The translations under genes were made by a program, and so were the position numbers. 64,000 nt of DNA, from the NCBI RefSeq assembly GCF_900519355.1, contig NZ_ULHE01000007.1:25877-89876 (forward strand). The letters are read 5' to 3'. The DNA comes from Corynebacterium lactis. Its GTDB lineage: Bacteria; Actinomycetota; Actinomycetes; Mycobacteriales; Mycobacteriaceae. The first letter of the stretch is position 1, and each line of letters starts with the position of its first letter. The notes under the pieces were generated by a model. The model was not told where the DNA came from and searched no databases. It saw nothing but the letters and a program-made list of their open reading frames with translations. Positions 10,099 through 18,922 of the stretch are shown piece after piece.

Positions 10099-10369
10099 CG
10101 GGGCTTATGCTAGAGTGGCACCTCGACAAGGCGCGAGGCTTTCTCTACACATCTTTTGATACCTGCTCCAATCGGCTGCACGCTGTGCGTCCCGGCATCT
10201 AGACCGGTATGCGCGGGCGGCCCACGGGGGAGAGTGAAAGCGTCGCGGGCGCTTGCCACTCCGCCAGGATTAGGCACACCTTAAATCGGCACCATGCCGT
10301 TGGGTGATGCCCGGCCGGCGGAGGATAACCAGGAAACACTCTCCAACGCTTGAAAAGGACGCAGTAACT
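10099..10369 (+). other. 271-base intergenic region before rluB
   Basis: No gene is supported. A -10-like TATGCT lies at 10106-10111, which would give rluB an mRNA leader of about 250 bases; no well-known riboswitch pattern was recognised. AAAGGAC (10354-10360) is the likely rluB ribosome binding site. Confidence 0.3.
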
Positions 10370-11377
10370 GTGGCTAAACCCGCTCGCCGAGAAGGCACAC
10401 CGGACCGCAACGCACGCCGGGGCAGCAAGGGCCAGAAGGCCAATCACTCGAACCCGCATCACTCGAATCACTCCACCAACGCTCAGCGCGTGCGCAACCG
10501 CCGCTCGGGCGGCGAAAACGTCGAGACCGTCAGCGTCCACGCCAAGGACGTCTACGTCTCCAACGCCCGCCCGGCGCGCCACCAGCACGTCGAGGGCGGC
10601 CGTCGGGGCCCCGGCAAGCACGGCCACGGCCACGACCAGGACGGCGAGGGCATGCGCCTGCAGAAGGTGCTCGCCCAGGCAGGTGTGGCCTCGCGCCGCA
10701 TGGCCGAGAAGCTTATCGACGAGGGCCGCGTCGAGGTCGACGGCAAGATCGTTACCCGCCAGGGCGTGCGCGTCGACCCGAACACGGCGGTCATCCGCGT
10801 CGACGGCTCCCGCGTCATCGTCAACGAGGACATGCAGTACTTCGTGCTGAACAAGCCCCGCGGCGTGCAGTCGACCATGCACGACGATATGGGTCGCCCC
10901 TGCGTCGGCGACATCATCGGCGAGAAGATCAGCTCCGGCCAGCGCCTCTTCCACGTCGGCCGCCTGGACGCCGCGACCGAGGGCCTGCTGCTGCTGACCA
11001 ACGACGGCGAGCTGGCCAACCGCCTGATGCACCCCAGCTACGAGGTCACCAAGACCTACATGGCGACCGTCGTCGGCGAGGTCGACGCGAAGGTCATGCG
11101 CGAGCTGGAAAAGGGCATTGAGCTCGACGACGGCCTGGCCAAGGCCGACATGGCCCAGATCATCGACGTGTGGCAGGGCCGCTCCATCGTCCGCATCGAG
11201 CTGCACGAGGGCCGCAAGCACATCGTGCGCCGCATGCTCAAGGCCGCCGGATTCCCGGTCGAGCGCCTGGTGCGCACCAAGATTCACACCGTCCAGCTCG
11301 GTGAGCAGACCCCGGGCGCGCTGCGTGCGCTCAATCGCGCGGAGCTGACCTCCCTTTACAACGCGGTGGGGATGTAG
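10370..11377 (+). CDS. rluB: 23S rRNA pseudouridine synthase, RluB/RsuA family
   Basis: Isomerises uridine to pseudouridine in large-subunit rRNA. The 335-residue protein has a long basic, Arg/Asn/His-rich N-terminal tail (about 90 residues, probably disordered). An S4 RNA-binding domain follows (MRLQKVLAQAGVASRRMAEKLI), then the catalytic domain with the active aspartate in VGRLDAATEGLLLLTNDG. GTG 10370 was chosen from the AAAGGAC upstream and the family's MxKPARREGTP-like opening; the frame is open to 10304. The scpB-rluB-cmk-der order is conserved in corynebacteria, here with the POT-bio genes inserted. Confidence 0.92.
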   Translation: MAKPARREGTPDRNARRGSKGQKANHSNPHHSNHSTNAQRVRNRRSGGENVETVSVHAKDVYVSNARPARHQHVEGGRRGPGKHGHGHDQDGEGMRLQKVLAQAGVASRRMAEKLIDEGRVEVDGKIVTRQGVRVDPNTAVIRVDGSRVIVNEDMQYFVLNKPRGVQSTMHDDMGRPCVGDIIGEKISSGQRLFHVGRLDAATEGLLLLTNDGELANRLMHPSYEVTKTYMATVVGEVDAKVMRELEKGIELDDGLAKADMAQIIDVWQGRSIVRIELHEGRKHIVRRMLKAAGFPVERLVRTKIHTVQLGEQTPGALRALNRAELTSLYNAVGM

Positions 11378-11443
11378 ATGGCTAAATCGCACACTTCCCG
11401 CACCAACGGCCCCTCCCATGACAACGACACCCAAGGAGCGCGC

Positions 11444-13759
11444 ATGAGCGACATCAACCCGACCGGTTCTAACGGCTCTAACGGCGAGGCGCTGCTCGTC
11501 GCCATCGACGGTCCCTCCGGCACCGGCAAGTCGACCGTCTCCCGCATGGTCGCCGAGGAGCTCGGCGCAAAGTACCTGGACACCGGCGCGATGTACCGCG
11601 TCGCTACCCTGTGGGTGCTGCGCCAGGGCATCGATCCGGCCGACGCCGACGCCGTCGCGAAGGCCACCGCGTCCCTGCCGATGGAGGTCTCCGACGACCC
11701 GAGCTCCACCGCCGTCATCCTGGGCGGCGAGGACGTCTCCGGTGAGATCCGTGGCCCCGAGGTCACCCGCAACGTCTCCGCCGTCTCCGCGATCCCGGCC
11801 GTGCGCGAGAACCTGGTCGCCCTGCAACGCCAGCTCGCCCACGCTGCGGGCCGCTGCGTCGTCGAGGGCCGCGACATCGGCACCGTCGTCCTGCCGGACG
11901 TGCCCGCCAAGATCTTCATGACCGCCTCCGCCGAGGTCCGCGCGAAGCGCCGCTTCGACCAGGACGTCGCCGCCGGCCGCGAGGTCGACTTCGACACCGT
12001 GCTTGCCGACGTCGTCCGCCGCGACGAGCTCGATAGCAGCCGTGCGACCTCGCCGCTGAAACCCGCCGAGGACGCCTTCATCCTGGACACCTCGGAGATG
12101 AGCATCGACGAGGTCATCGACAACGTCCTCGACGTCGTCGAGGCGGGCTACCCGGGCTCCACGATGGACTGGGACGAGGTCGATAACGAGGAGTACGGCG
12201 CTGAGGAGTTTGGTGCTGAGGAGTACGGCGACCTGGTCGCCAACGTCGACTCCGAGAACGCGCCGGGCGCCGAGGGCTCCCACGCCAGCACCGACGAGCT
12301 GATCGATCGCACGCTGGCCGACCACGAGTCCGTCATCGCCGACGCCATCGAGCGCGCCGAGGCCGGGCAGCTGACCTCCGACGAGGACTGGGAGGAGCTC
12401 GAGGACGCCTTCGCCGCCCTGGGTGTCTCCGACGAGGAGGAAGAGGCACTGCCGACCGTTGCCATCGTGGGACGCCCGAACGTGGGCAAGTCCACCATGG
12501 TCAACCGGTTCATTGGCCGTCGTGAAGCGGTGGTGGAGGACTTCCCTGGCGTCACGCGCGACCGCATCTCCTACCTGGGCGACTGGGGCGGGCGCCGCTT
12601 CTGGGTGCAGGACACCGGCGGCTGGGACCCGGACGCGAAGGGCATGCACGCGGCGATCGCGCGCCAGGCGGAGGTCGCCATGGAGACCGCCGACGTGATC
12701 GTGATGGTCGTCGACACCACCGTCGGCATCACCGCGACCGAGGAGGTCATGGCGCGGCGCCTGCAGCGCGCCGAGCAGCCGGTGATTCTCGCCGCCAACA
12801 AGTTCGAGTCGGACTCCCAGCTGGGCGACGTCGCCGAGTTCTGGGCGCTGGGGCTTGGCGAGCCGCACCCGACCTCGGCCCTGCACGGTCGCGGCAACGC
12901 CGACGTGATGGACGAGGTCGTGGCGGCCTTCCCGGAGGTCCCGCGCTCGAAGTCGCAGCCGACCGGCCCGCGCCGTGTGGCCCTGATCGGCAAGCCGAAC
13001 GTCGGCAAGTCCTCGCTGCTGAACAAGCTGAGCGGTGAGGAGCGCGCCGTCGTCAGCGACGTGGCGGGCACGACCGTGGACCCGGTGGACTCGCTGGTGC
13101 AGATGGATCAGGCGCTGTGGCGCTTCGTCGATACGGCGGGTATTCGCAAGAAGACCAAGACCGCGAAGGGCCACGAGTTCTACGCGTCGCTGCGCACCCG
13201 CTCGACCATCGACAACGCCGAGGTCTGCATCTTCCTGGTGGACGCCTCCGAGCCAATCGCCGAGCAGGACCAGCGCGTGCTGCGCATGATCATTGACTCG
13301 GGCCGCGCCCTGGTGGTCGCCTACAACAAGTGGGACCTGATGGACGAGGACCGTCGTGAGCTCCTCGAGCGCGAGATTGACCTGCAGCTGGCGCACGTGC
13401 CGTGGGCTCGCCGCGTGAACATCTCCGCCAAGACCGGCCGCGCCGTACAGAAGCTGGAGCCGGCCATGCTGGAGGCGCTGCAGTCCTGGGACAAGCGTGT
13501 GTCCACTGGCCGCCTGAACACCTGGCTGCGCGCCATCATGCAGCAGAACCCGCCGCCACTGCGCGGTGGCCGCCAGCCGCGCGTGCTCTTCGCCACGCAG
13601 GCGTCCTCGCGCCCGCCGGTGATCGTGCTGTTCACCACGGGATTCCTGGAGCACGGCTACCGCCGCTTCCTGGAGCGCAAGCTCCGCGAGGAGTTCGGCT
13701 TCGAGGGCTCGCCGGTGCGCATCGCCGTGCGCGTGCGCGAGAAGCGCAAGCGCAAGTAA
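11444..13759 (+). CDS. Fused cytidylate kinase and GTPase Der
   Basis: One open frame of 771 residues. Residues about 15-235 are cytidylate kinase (P-loop [29 protein letters not shown]), which phosphorylates CMP/dCMP. An acidic linker of about 100 residues with repeated [13 protein letters not shown] sequence follows. The rest is the ribosome-assembly GTPase Der (EngA) with two G domains ([10 protein letters not shown] and [16 protein letters not shown] and NKWDLMD) and a KH-like C-terminus. Start ATG 11444 was preferred because AAGGAG lies five bases upstream; the frame is open from 11378, right after rluB. In many actinobacteria these are adjacent separate genes; fused versions are known. 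Confidence 0.93.
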   Translation: MSDINPTGSNGSNGEALLVAIDGPSGTGKSTVSRMVAEELGAKYLDTGAMYRVATLWVLRQGIDPADADAVAKATASLPMEVSDDPSSTAVILGGEDVSGEIRGPEVTRNVSAVSAIPAVRENLVALQRQLAHAAGRCVVEGRDIGTVVLPDVPAKIFMTASAEVRAKRRFDQDVAAGREVDFDTVLADVVRRDELDSSRATSPLKPAEDAFILDTSEMSIDEVIDNVLDVVEAGYPGSTMDWDEVDNEEYGAEEFGAEEYGDLVANVDSENAPGAEGSHASTDELIDRTLADHESVIADAIERAEAGQLTSDEDWEELEDAFAALGVSDEEEEALPTVAIVGRPNVGKSTMVNRFIGRREAVVEDFPGVTRDRISYLGDWGGRRFWVQDTGGWDPDAKGMHAAIARQAEVAMETADVIVMVVDTTVGITATEEVMARRLQRAEQPVILAANKFESDSQLGDVAEFWALGLGEPHPTSALHGRGNADVMDEVVAAFPEVPRSKSQPTGPRRVALIGKPNVGKSSLLNKLSGEERAVVSDVAGTTVDPVDSLVQMDQALWRFVDTAGIRKKTKTAKGHEFYASLRTRSTIDNAEVCIFLVDASEPIAEQDQRVLRMIIDSGRALVVAYNKWDLMDEDRRELLEREIDLQLAHVPWARRVNISAKTGRAVQKLEPAMLEALQSWDKRVSTGRLNTWLRAIMQQNPPPLRGGRQPRVLFATQASSRPPVIVLFTTGFLEHGYRRFLERKLREEFGFEGSPVRIAVRVREKRKRK

Positions 13760-13772
13760 GCCCGTAGCGAAC

Positions 13773-13816
13773 AAGGCCCTCGATGTGACCTATTTGGTTG
13801 CCTCGGGGGCCTTTTG
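13773..13816 (+). terminator. Terminator after cmk-der
   Basis: AAGGCCCTCGA pairs with the segment ending CTCGGGGGCCTT, followed by TTTT. Position and T-run fit a rho-independent terminator. Confidence 0.75.
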
Positions 13817-13921
13817 CTGGCACTTTGGAAAACTATCTAGAAGTTCGAGCCGATTTTGGGCTCATGAGCGCCCAGACATGAGCGTCGTCAGTGAGCATCC
13901 AGCCGAGGAGTAGACACACAA

Positions 13922-14854
13922 ATGAGTGGCCGCGATAGCAACCGCAACGACCAGTACGGCCGTGATCCGTACGGCGACGACTCGTCGACCCGCTACATTC
14001 CGCGCCCGAACTCAGGCGGCAACCAGGGAGGCTCCGGCTACTACGATCCGGACGCCGATTTCGCAGGCAGCGATAACAACAACGGCAACGCCAACTGGCA
14101 GACCCAGGAGACTCGCTTAGACACCCCACGCAGCCAGGGGGGTCAGCAGGGCACCGGAGGCTCAGGCCAGTACTGGGCACCGCTTTCCGACGAAGAACGC
14201 GGCTACGCCCCGAACCCCGGAGCCGCCGGTTATAACGACGCCTACGGCGCAGGTGCTGGTGCGGGTGCAGGTGGCTACGGCAACGGATATAGCAACGGCA
14301 ATCAGGGCGCTGGCGCCAACGGCGGCAACGGCGGCAGGAATTCCGGCAAGGGGTCGGGGAATGGCAAGTCCATCGCCGTAGTCGCAGTGGTGGCGCTCGT
14401 GGCCGTGGTGGCTCTCGTTGCGCTGGTCATGAACTTCACCTCAGGATCGAACAACGCGGAGTCCACCGCGACGCCGACGACGACCTCGACGACGCCGACG
14501 ACGACGTCGTCAAGCACTCCCTCGGAGACCCCGTCGGTGAGTCAGCGCCTCGAGGAGACGAATCAGCGGCTGCAGGAGGAGCTCGATCGGCTGCGCCAGT
14601 CGCCTCCGGCGATCCCCGGGTTTGGCGATAACACGTCCGGGGTCGGCAACATTCCGGTGAACGTTGCAGGTAAGAGCCCCGCAACCGTGGAAATTGAGCT
14701 GCGCACGAACGGCTTCAACAACATCAAGGTTGTGGATGCGAAGGGCAATCCGACCAGCTCTGCGGCGTCCATTCTAGGGAAGGTAGCGTCGATTGATCCG
14801 GCCGAGGGATCGATTGCCAATATGGATACGCCGGTGACCATTTATCTGCAATAA
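13922..14854 (+). CDS. Membrane-anchored PASTA-domain protein
   Basis: The 310-residue protein has a hydrophilic N-terminus of about 150 residues rich in Gly, Asn, Tyr and Asp. One transmembrane helix follows (about 155-175, VAVVALVAVVALVALVMNF), then a Thr-rich stalk and a short coiled-coil (QRLEETNQRLQEELDRL). It ends in a single C-terminal PASTA-like domain (VAGKSPATVEIEL to TPVTIYL). Predicted topology: N-terminus inside, PASTA outside, as in PknB kinases, but there is no kinase domain. A cell-wall or muropeptide-sensing role is inference. It is monocistronic, between a terminator and tRNA-Pro. Confidence 0.8.
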   Translation: MSGRDSNRNDQYGRDPYGDDSSTRYIPRPNSGGNQGGSGYYDPDADFAGSDNNNGNANWQTQETRLDTPRSQGGQQGTGGSGQYWAPLSDEERGYAPNPGAAGYNDAYGAGAGAGAGGYGNGYSNGNQGAGANGGNGGRNSGKGSGNGKSIAVVAVVALVAVVALVALVMNFTSGSNNAESTATPTTTSTTPTTTSSSTPSETPSVSQRLEETNQRLQEELDRLRQSPPAIPGFGDNTSGVGNIPVNVAGKSPATVEIELRTNGFNNIKVVDAKGNPTSSAASILGKVASIDPAEGSIANMDTPVTIYLQ

Positions 14855-14918
14855 CCGGGCGATTCGGAGGTTTAAACACCAATGATGTAACCTGTATCTC
14901 GTTGCACTTTGGTGCACA

Positions 14919-14992
14919 CGGGCTGTAGCGCAGTTTGGTAGCGCACCTCACTGGGGGTGAGGGGGTCGTCGGTTCAAATCCGGTCAGCCCGA
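14919..14992 (+). tRNA. tRNA-Pro (anticodon GGG)
   Basis: A 74-base cloverleaf. Acceptor arms CGGGCTG and CAGCCCG pair, with discriminator A at 14992. The D-loop reads AGTTTGGTAGC; the anticodon stem-loop is CCTCA-CTGGGGG-TGAGG with GGG at positions 34-36; the T-loop is GGTTCAAATCC. The CCA end is not encoded. Confidence 0.96.
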
Positions 14993-15090
14993 CAGTCGAC
15001 AGGCTGGGAAATTCGAGTTCGCTCGGGTTTCCTGGCCTGTTTCTGTGTGTAAGGGGGGCGGTGTGCGTAGGGGGGGGGCGGGTGACGCCG

Positions 15091-15147
15091 CCGACGTTGT
15101 GCCACGCTGCCGACGTTGAGCCACGGTACACACTGGCACAACGTCGG
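15091..15147. repeat. Intergenic hairpin repeat, copy 2
   Basis: Two tandem 19-base units begin CCGACGTTGTGCCACG (15091) and CCGACGTTGAGCCACG (15110). The inverted unit TGGCACAACGTCGG follows at 15134-15147. The second unit and the inverted unit form a 38-nt hairpin (15110-15147) with a 10-base loop, the same size and arm sequence as at 5604-5641. It lies between tRNA-Pro and rraA. Confidence 0.75.
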
Positions 15148-15246
15148 TAGCCTGGCATGATGTGGCAGGAGTGGCAGGAGTGGCAGGCGCATAGGCGACG
15201 CACACCGAGGCTTTAGCTGATACCCCGCAGCCCGCCCCCAAAAAGC

Positions 15247-15318
15247 CACCTGATGGCAGGGGATCATGGTAGCGGCAGGCTATAGCGCACCATAACCATG
15301 ATCCCGTGCCATCAGGTG
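15247..15318. repeat. Long inverted repeat, 24-bp arms
   Basis: Arms at 15247-15270 and 15295-15318 match at 23 of 24 positions when one is reverse-complemented (starts CACCTGATGGCA), around a 24-base loop. No T-run follows on either strand, so it is not a typical terminator. It could be a MITE-like remnant, a regulatory RNA hairpin or a protein-binding element. The surrounding 15000-15391 stretch holds no supported gene. Confidence 0.8.
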
Positions 15319-15391
15319 CGCGGTGGCCAAGGCGTGTGGGCCCAGCGTGCTTTCCCCAGCGCCCCCAGCGCCCCAGAGTCCCCAGCGCCCC

Positions 15392-15865
15392 CTAGCGCAC
15401 CACGATGCCGTCGGAGTCTGCGTAGAGGGTCTCACCAGGCACGAAGTCGATGCCTCCGAAGGAGACCACGACGTCACGCTCGCCCTCACCGGTCTTGGTG
15501 GACTTGCGCGGATTGGTGCCGAGCGCCTTGCAGCCGAAGTCCATCTCGCCAATCAGCTTGGAGTCGCGGATCGCGCCATTGACGACGACGCCCGCCCAGC
15601 CGTTGTCCTTACCGAGTCCGGCGATAACGTCGCCGACCAGCGCCGTGTGCACGGAGGCATCGCCGTCGATGACCAGGACCCCGCCGTCGGAAGGCTCGGA
15701 GAGGACCTTTTTCAGCAGCGCATTGTCCTGGAAGCACTTGACCGTGGAGATCTTCCCGCAGAACTCCACACGCCCGCCGAGGTTGCGCATCTGGGTGTCG
15801 CAGGAGCGCACGTCGGCGCCGATTTCGTCGACCAGGTCGGCGGTGGGGATGAACTCGATTGCCAT
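15392..15865 (-). CDS. rraA: RraA family protein, regulator of RNase E activity
   Basis: Members of this family bind and inhibit RNase E in enterobacteria; others are HMG/oxaloacetate aldolases. The 157-residue protein starts [14 protein letters not shown]. It includes the [16 protein letters not shown] stretch, [17 protein letters not shown] and the GAIRDSKLI motif of the RraA fold. ATG 15865 was chosen because GAGGAA lies upstream and the family starts here; the open frame runs to 15904. It is divergent from secA2. Which of the two family activities it has cannot be told from the sequence. Confidence 0.9.
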   Translation of the reverse strand: MAIEFIPTADLVDEIGADVRSCDTQMRNLGGRVEFCGKISTVKCFQDNALLKKVLSEPSDGGVLVIDGDASVHTALVGDVIAGLGKDNGWAGVVVNGAIRDSKLIGEMDFGCKALGTNPRKSTKTGEGERDVVVSFGGIDFVPGETLYADSDGIVVR

Positions 15866-16000
15866 GAAAAATTCCTCTCTATTGCGTACGAGCCATTGTT
15901 GCAAACGCGCCCCGGTCGCTGTGGGCGAACGCCTCCGAAAGCACCCGTAAGGGTGATTATTGATTACTCTGGAACGAAGGCAGCACTAGGAAGGTGGAAG

Positions 16001-18280
16001 ATGGCTGGGATGAATTGGTTCTGGAAGGCCCTCGGCGGAAAGCAGGGGCGCGACCAGAAGCGAAGTGTCGGTCTGGTCTCGCAGGCCGCCGAACTGGAGC
16101 CCCAGCTCACCGCGCTTTCCGACGCCGACCTGGTCGCCTACGCGCGCGACCACGCCGACAGCGCACCGGAACTCCTGGCGGCCCTTCGCGAGGTGTCCCA
16201 GCGCGCCATCGGCATGCGCCCCTTCGACGTGCAGCTCCAGGGCGCCCTGCGCCTGCTGGAGGGCGACGTCGTGCAGATGGCCACGGGCGAGGGCAAGACC
16301 CTGTCCGGCGCCCTGGCCGCCGCCGGTTTCGTCCTGCGCGGCCACCGCGTCCACTCCGTGACCGTCAACTCGTACCTGGCCGGCCGTGACGCGGCCTGGA
16401 TGGGCCCGATCTTCACCTTCCTCGGCGCTACGGCCTCCGCGATTGATCCGCAGGCGGGCCCGGATGAGCGTCGTCAAGCGTATGCGGCGGACGTGGTGTT
16501 CTCCGCGGTCAACGAGCTGGGCTTCGATGTGTTGCGTGACCGCGGCGCGCCGTCGGTGGCGGACCGCGTGCAGTCGCCGGCGGATGTCGCCATCATCGAC
16601 GAGGCCGACTCCGTGCTTGTCGACGAAGCCCTGGTCCCACTCGTCCTCGCAGGCAGTGAGCCGGGCACGGCGCCGACTGGGCAGATCACGGACGTGGTGC
16701 GGCACCTGCGGGCGGGCGAGGACTACACGGTGGATGAGGGGCGCCGTAACGTGTTCCTCACCGACCGCGGATCGTCCCGCGTGGAGCGCCTGCTCGGCAT
16801 CGCCTCCCTCTACGACGAGGAGCACATCGGCTCCACCCTGGTGCAGGTCAACGTGGCGCTGCACGCCCACGAGCTGCTGCAGCGCGACGTCGACTACATC
16901 GTCCGCGACGGCAAGGTCGCGCTGATCGACGCCTCCCGCGGCCGCGTCGCAGAGCTCCAGCGCTGGCCCGATGGTCTGCAGGCGGCGGTCGAGGCCAAGG
17001 AGGGGCTGCAGGTCTCCGAGGGCGGCCGCATCCTCGACTCCATGACCATCCAGCAACTCGTCGGCCGCTACGGCATCGTGGCGGGGATGACCGGAACCGC
17101 GACGTCCGCGGGCGACCAGTTCCGCGAGTTCTACGGGCTACACGTCTCCGTGGTGGAGCCAAACGTGCCCTGCGTGCGCGACGACGAGCCCGACCGCATC
17201 TATGCCACCACGGCCGACGCCTTCGACGCGCTTGTCGACGAAGTTGTGGCGATGAACAGCACGGGGCGCCCGATCCTCGTCGGCACGCGCGACGTCGCCG
17301 AGTCGGAGAAGCTGGCCGACGCCCTGGTGCTGCGCGGCGTGGAATCCAGCGTGCTCAACGCCAAGAACGACGAGGCGGAGGCCGCAATCATCGCCGACGC
17401 TGGAGCCCCGGGTCACGTCACCGTGTCGACGCAGATGGCCGGCCGCGGCACCGACATCCGGCTCGGCGGCGCCGACGAGTCCCAGCGGGACGAGGTTGTC
17501 GAGCGCGGTGGCCTGTGCGTCATTGGCCTCGGCAAGCATCGCACGGACCGCCTGGACAACCAGCTCCGCGGCCGCGCCGGGCGTCAGGGGGACCCGGGTT
17601 CCTCGGTGTTCTTCGTGGCGTTGGATGATCCGGTTATCGCGGAGGGCGCTGCGGGAGAGTCCCTCAGCGTCCAGCCGGACGCGGACGGGCGCATTCACGA
17701 CAAGAAGGCCTACCAGTTCATCGACCGCGCGCAGCGCGTCACCGAGGCCACCATGCTCTCCATTCACGCGACGACGTGGAAGTACAACAAGCTAATCGGC
17801 GACCAGCGCGAGATCCTCGACACCCGCCGCGAGAAGCTGCTGACCACCGACGCAGCGTGGCAGGAGCTCTCCGCCCGCGCTTCCCGACGGGCAGCCGAGG
17901 TTATTGGCTCGGTGGGGCAGGACGCGGCGGAGAACGCAGCACGCGAGATCATGCTCTTCCACCTGGACCGTGGCTGGTCCGACCACCTGGCGGACCTCAA
18001 TGACCTGCGGGAGTCCATTCACCTGCGGGCCTTGGCGAAGGAGAGTCCCATCGACGAGTTCCACCGGGCCGCCATCGGGGCGTTCAAGGAGCTCGTGAAT
18101 ACCGCGGTGGATCAGTCTGTGGCGACCTTCGAGGAGGTCACCATCGACGCAGCCGGGGCGCATCTGGACGACGCCGGGCTGTCGCGCCCAAGCTCGACGT
18201 GGACCTACATGGTCAACGACAACCCGCTGGCGAGTGGCTCGGGCTCCGTGGTCGGCTCCGTGGCTGCGCTGTTTAGATAG
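16001..18280 (+). CDS. secA2: Accessory preprotein translocase ATPase SecA2
   Basis: Accessory SecA paralogue that drives export of a small set of proteins at the membrane. The 759-residue protein is shorter than housekeeping SecA, as usual for actinobacterial SecA2. Motor domain 1 has Walker A MATGEGKT and DEAD-like IIDEADSVLVDEA. The second motor domain has VSTQMAGRGTDIRLGG and QLRGRAGRQGDPGSS. The Cys-rich C-terminal SecB-binding tail is absent. ATG 16001 was chosen with AGGAAGGTGG upstream; the open frame extends further back over rraA. Its neighbourhood with odhI/garA matches mycobacteria. Confidence 0.95.
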   Translation: MAGMNWFWKALGGKQGRDQKRSVGLVSQAAELEPQLTALSDADLVAYARDHADSAPELLAALREVSQRAIGMRPFDVQLQGALRLLEGDVVQMATGEGKTLSGALAAAGFVLRGHRVHSVTVNSYLAGRDAAWMGPIFTFLGATASAIDPQAGPDERRQAYAADVVFSAVNELGFDVLRDRGAPSVADRVQSPADVAIIDEADSVLVDEALVPLVLAGSEPGTAPTGQITDVVRHLRAGEDYTVDEGRRNVFLTDRGSSRVERLLGIASLYDEEHIGSTLVQVNVALHAHELLQRDVDYIVRDGKVALIDASRGRVAELQRWPDGLQAAVEAKEGLQVSEGGRILDSMTIQQLVGRYGIVAGMTGTATSAGDQFREFYGLHVSVVEPNVPCVRDDEPDRIYATTADAFDALVDEVVAMNSTGRPILVGTRDVAESEKLADALVLRGVESSVLNAKNDEAEAAIIADAGAPGHVTVSTQMAGRGTDIRLGGADESQRDEVVERGGLCVIGLGKHRTDRLDNQLRGRAGRQGDPGSSVFFVALDDPVIAEGAAGESLSVQPDADGRIHDKKAYQFIDRAQRVTEATMLSIHATTWKYNKLIGDQREILDTRREKLLTTDAAWQELSARASRRAAEVIGSVGQDAAENAAREIMLFHLDRGWSDHLADLNDLRESIHLRALAKESPIDEFHRAAIGAFKELVNTAVDQSVATFEEVTIDAAGAHLDDAGLSRPSSTWTYMVNDNPLASGSGSVVGSVAALFR

Positions 18281-18415
18281 GGCCTTGTTGGTTGGTCCAT
18301 TTGGGTAAGCCCATGTGGTCGCTGTTTTTTCGGGCTGCGCAACACAAGCGCCCGGCGGGGCGCTATGATTTAACAAGTAACAGGAAATCGCCCTAGATTA
18401 TCCGGAGGGAAAGCT

Positions 18416-18840
18416 ATGACTAACAACAACGGCCAGCCAGAGGCTTCGGTTGAGACCACCTCGGTCTTCCGAGCTGATTTGCTGAAGGAGATGGAATCCA
18501 GCGCAGGTCAGGACTCTGCTGTCTCCGGTGTTGAGGGACTGCGACCGGCTCCGCTCTGCTGGTTGTCAAGCGTGGCCCGAATGCCGGTTCCCGTTTCCTG
18601 CTGGACCAGGCCGTGACCACGGCTGGTCGCCACCCGGACAGCGACATCTTCCTCGACGACGTCACTGTTTCCCGTCGTCACGCGGAGTTCCGCAAGGATG
18701 GGGACAAGTTCGAGGTCGTCGATGTGGGATCCCTCAACGGCACCTACATTAACCGCGAGCCGAAGAACTCCGCCGTTCTCTCCAACGGTGACGAGGTACA
18801 GGTTGGCAAGTTCCGCCTGGTCTTCCTGATCGGCCGTTAA
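18416..18840 (+). pseudogene. odhI: FHA regulator OdhI (GarA), frameshifted as given
   Basis: Unphosphorylated OdhI inhibits 2-oxoglutarate dehydrogenase; phosphorylation by PknG at Thr14 and by other kinases at Thr15 relieves this. Both threonines are present in VETTSVFRADLL at positions 14-15, matching C. glutamicum numbering. The FHA domain follows in another frame (GRHPDSDIFLDD, SRRHAEF, GSLNGTY). The break is near 18542; adding one C (CTGCGACC to CTGCCGACC) restores a 141-residue protein reading LPTGSALLVVKRGPN. A strong site GGAGGGAAAG precedes the ATG. A sequence error is likely, given the gene's role in TCA-cycle control. Confidence 0.92.
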
Positions 18841-18890
18841 GAGCCGGTAGAAACCGGCAAAAGCCGGTTGCAACCGGTAGCAACCGGCAA
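18841..18890. repeat. Five 10-bp phased repeats
   Basis: Five consecutive 10-base units with consensus NARCCGGYAR (GAGCCGGTAG, AAACCGGCAA, AAGCCGGTTG, CAACCGGTAG, CAACCGGCAA) begin right after the odhI stop and end about 30 bases before the next gene. A spacing of one helical turn places every CCGG on the same DNA face, which suits cooperative protein binding. Confidence 0.75.
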
Positions 18891-18922
18891 GGCGTTCATT
18901 TTTACGAGAAGGCAATCACACA

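Noticed and set aside
10199..13774. A 1191-codon open frame on the minus strand opposite rluB and cmk-der
   Set aside because: It mirrors high-G+C third-position bias of the real genes, has no recognisable domain and a composition full of His/Val/Asp/Arg typical of antisense shadows.
14993..15391. A protein-coding gene between tRNA-Pro and rraA
   Set aside because: Open frames there are short, overlap repeats and a G-run, and lack a ribosome binding site or recognisable product.
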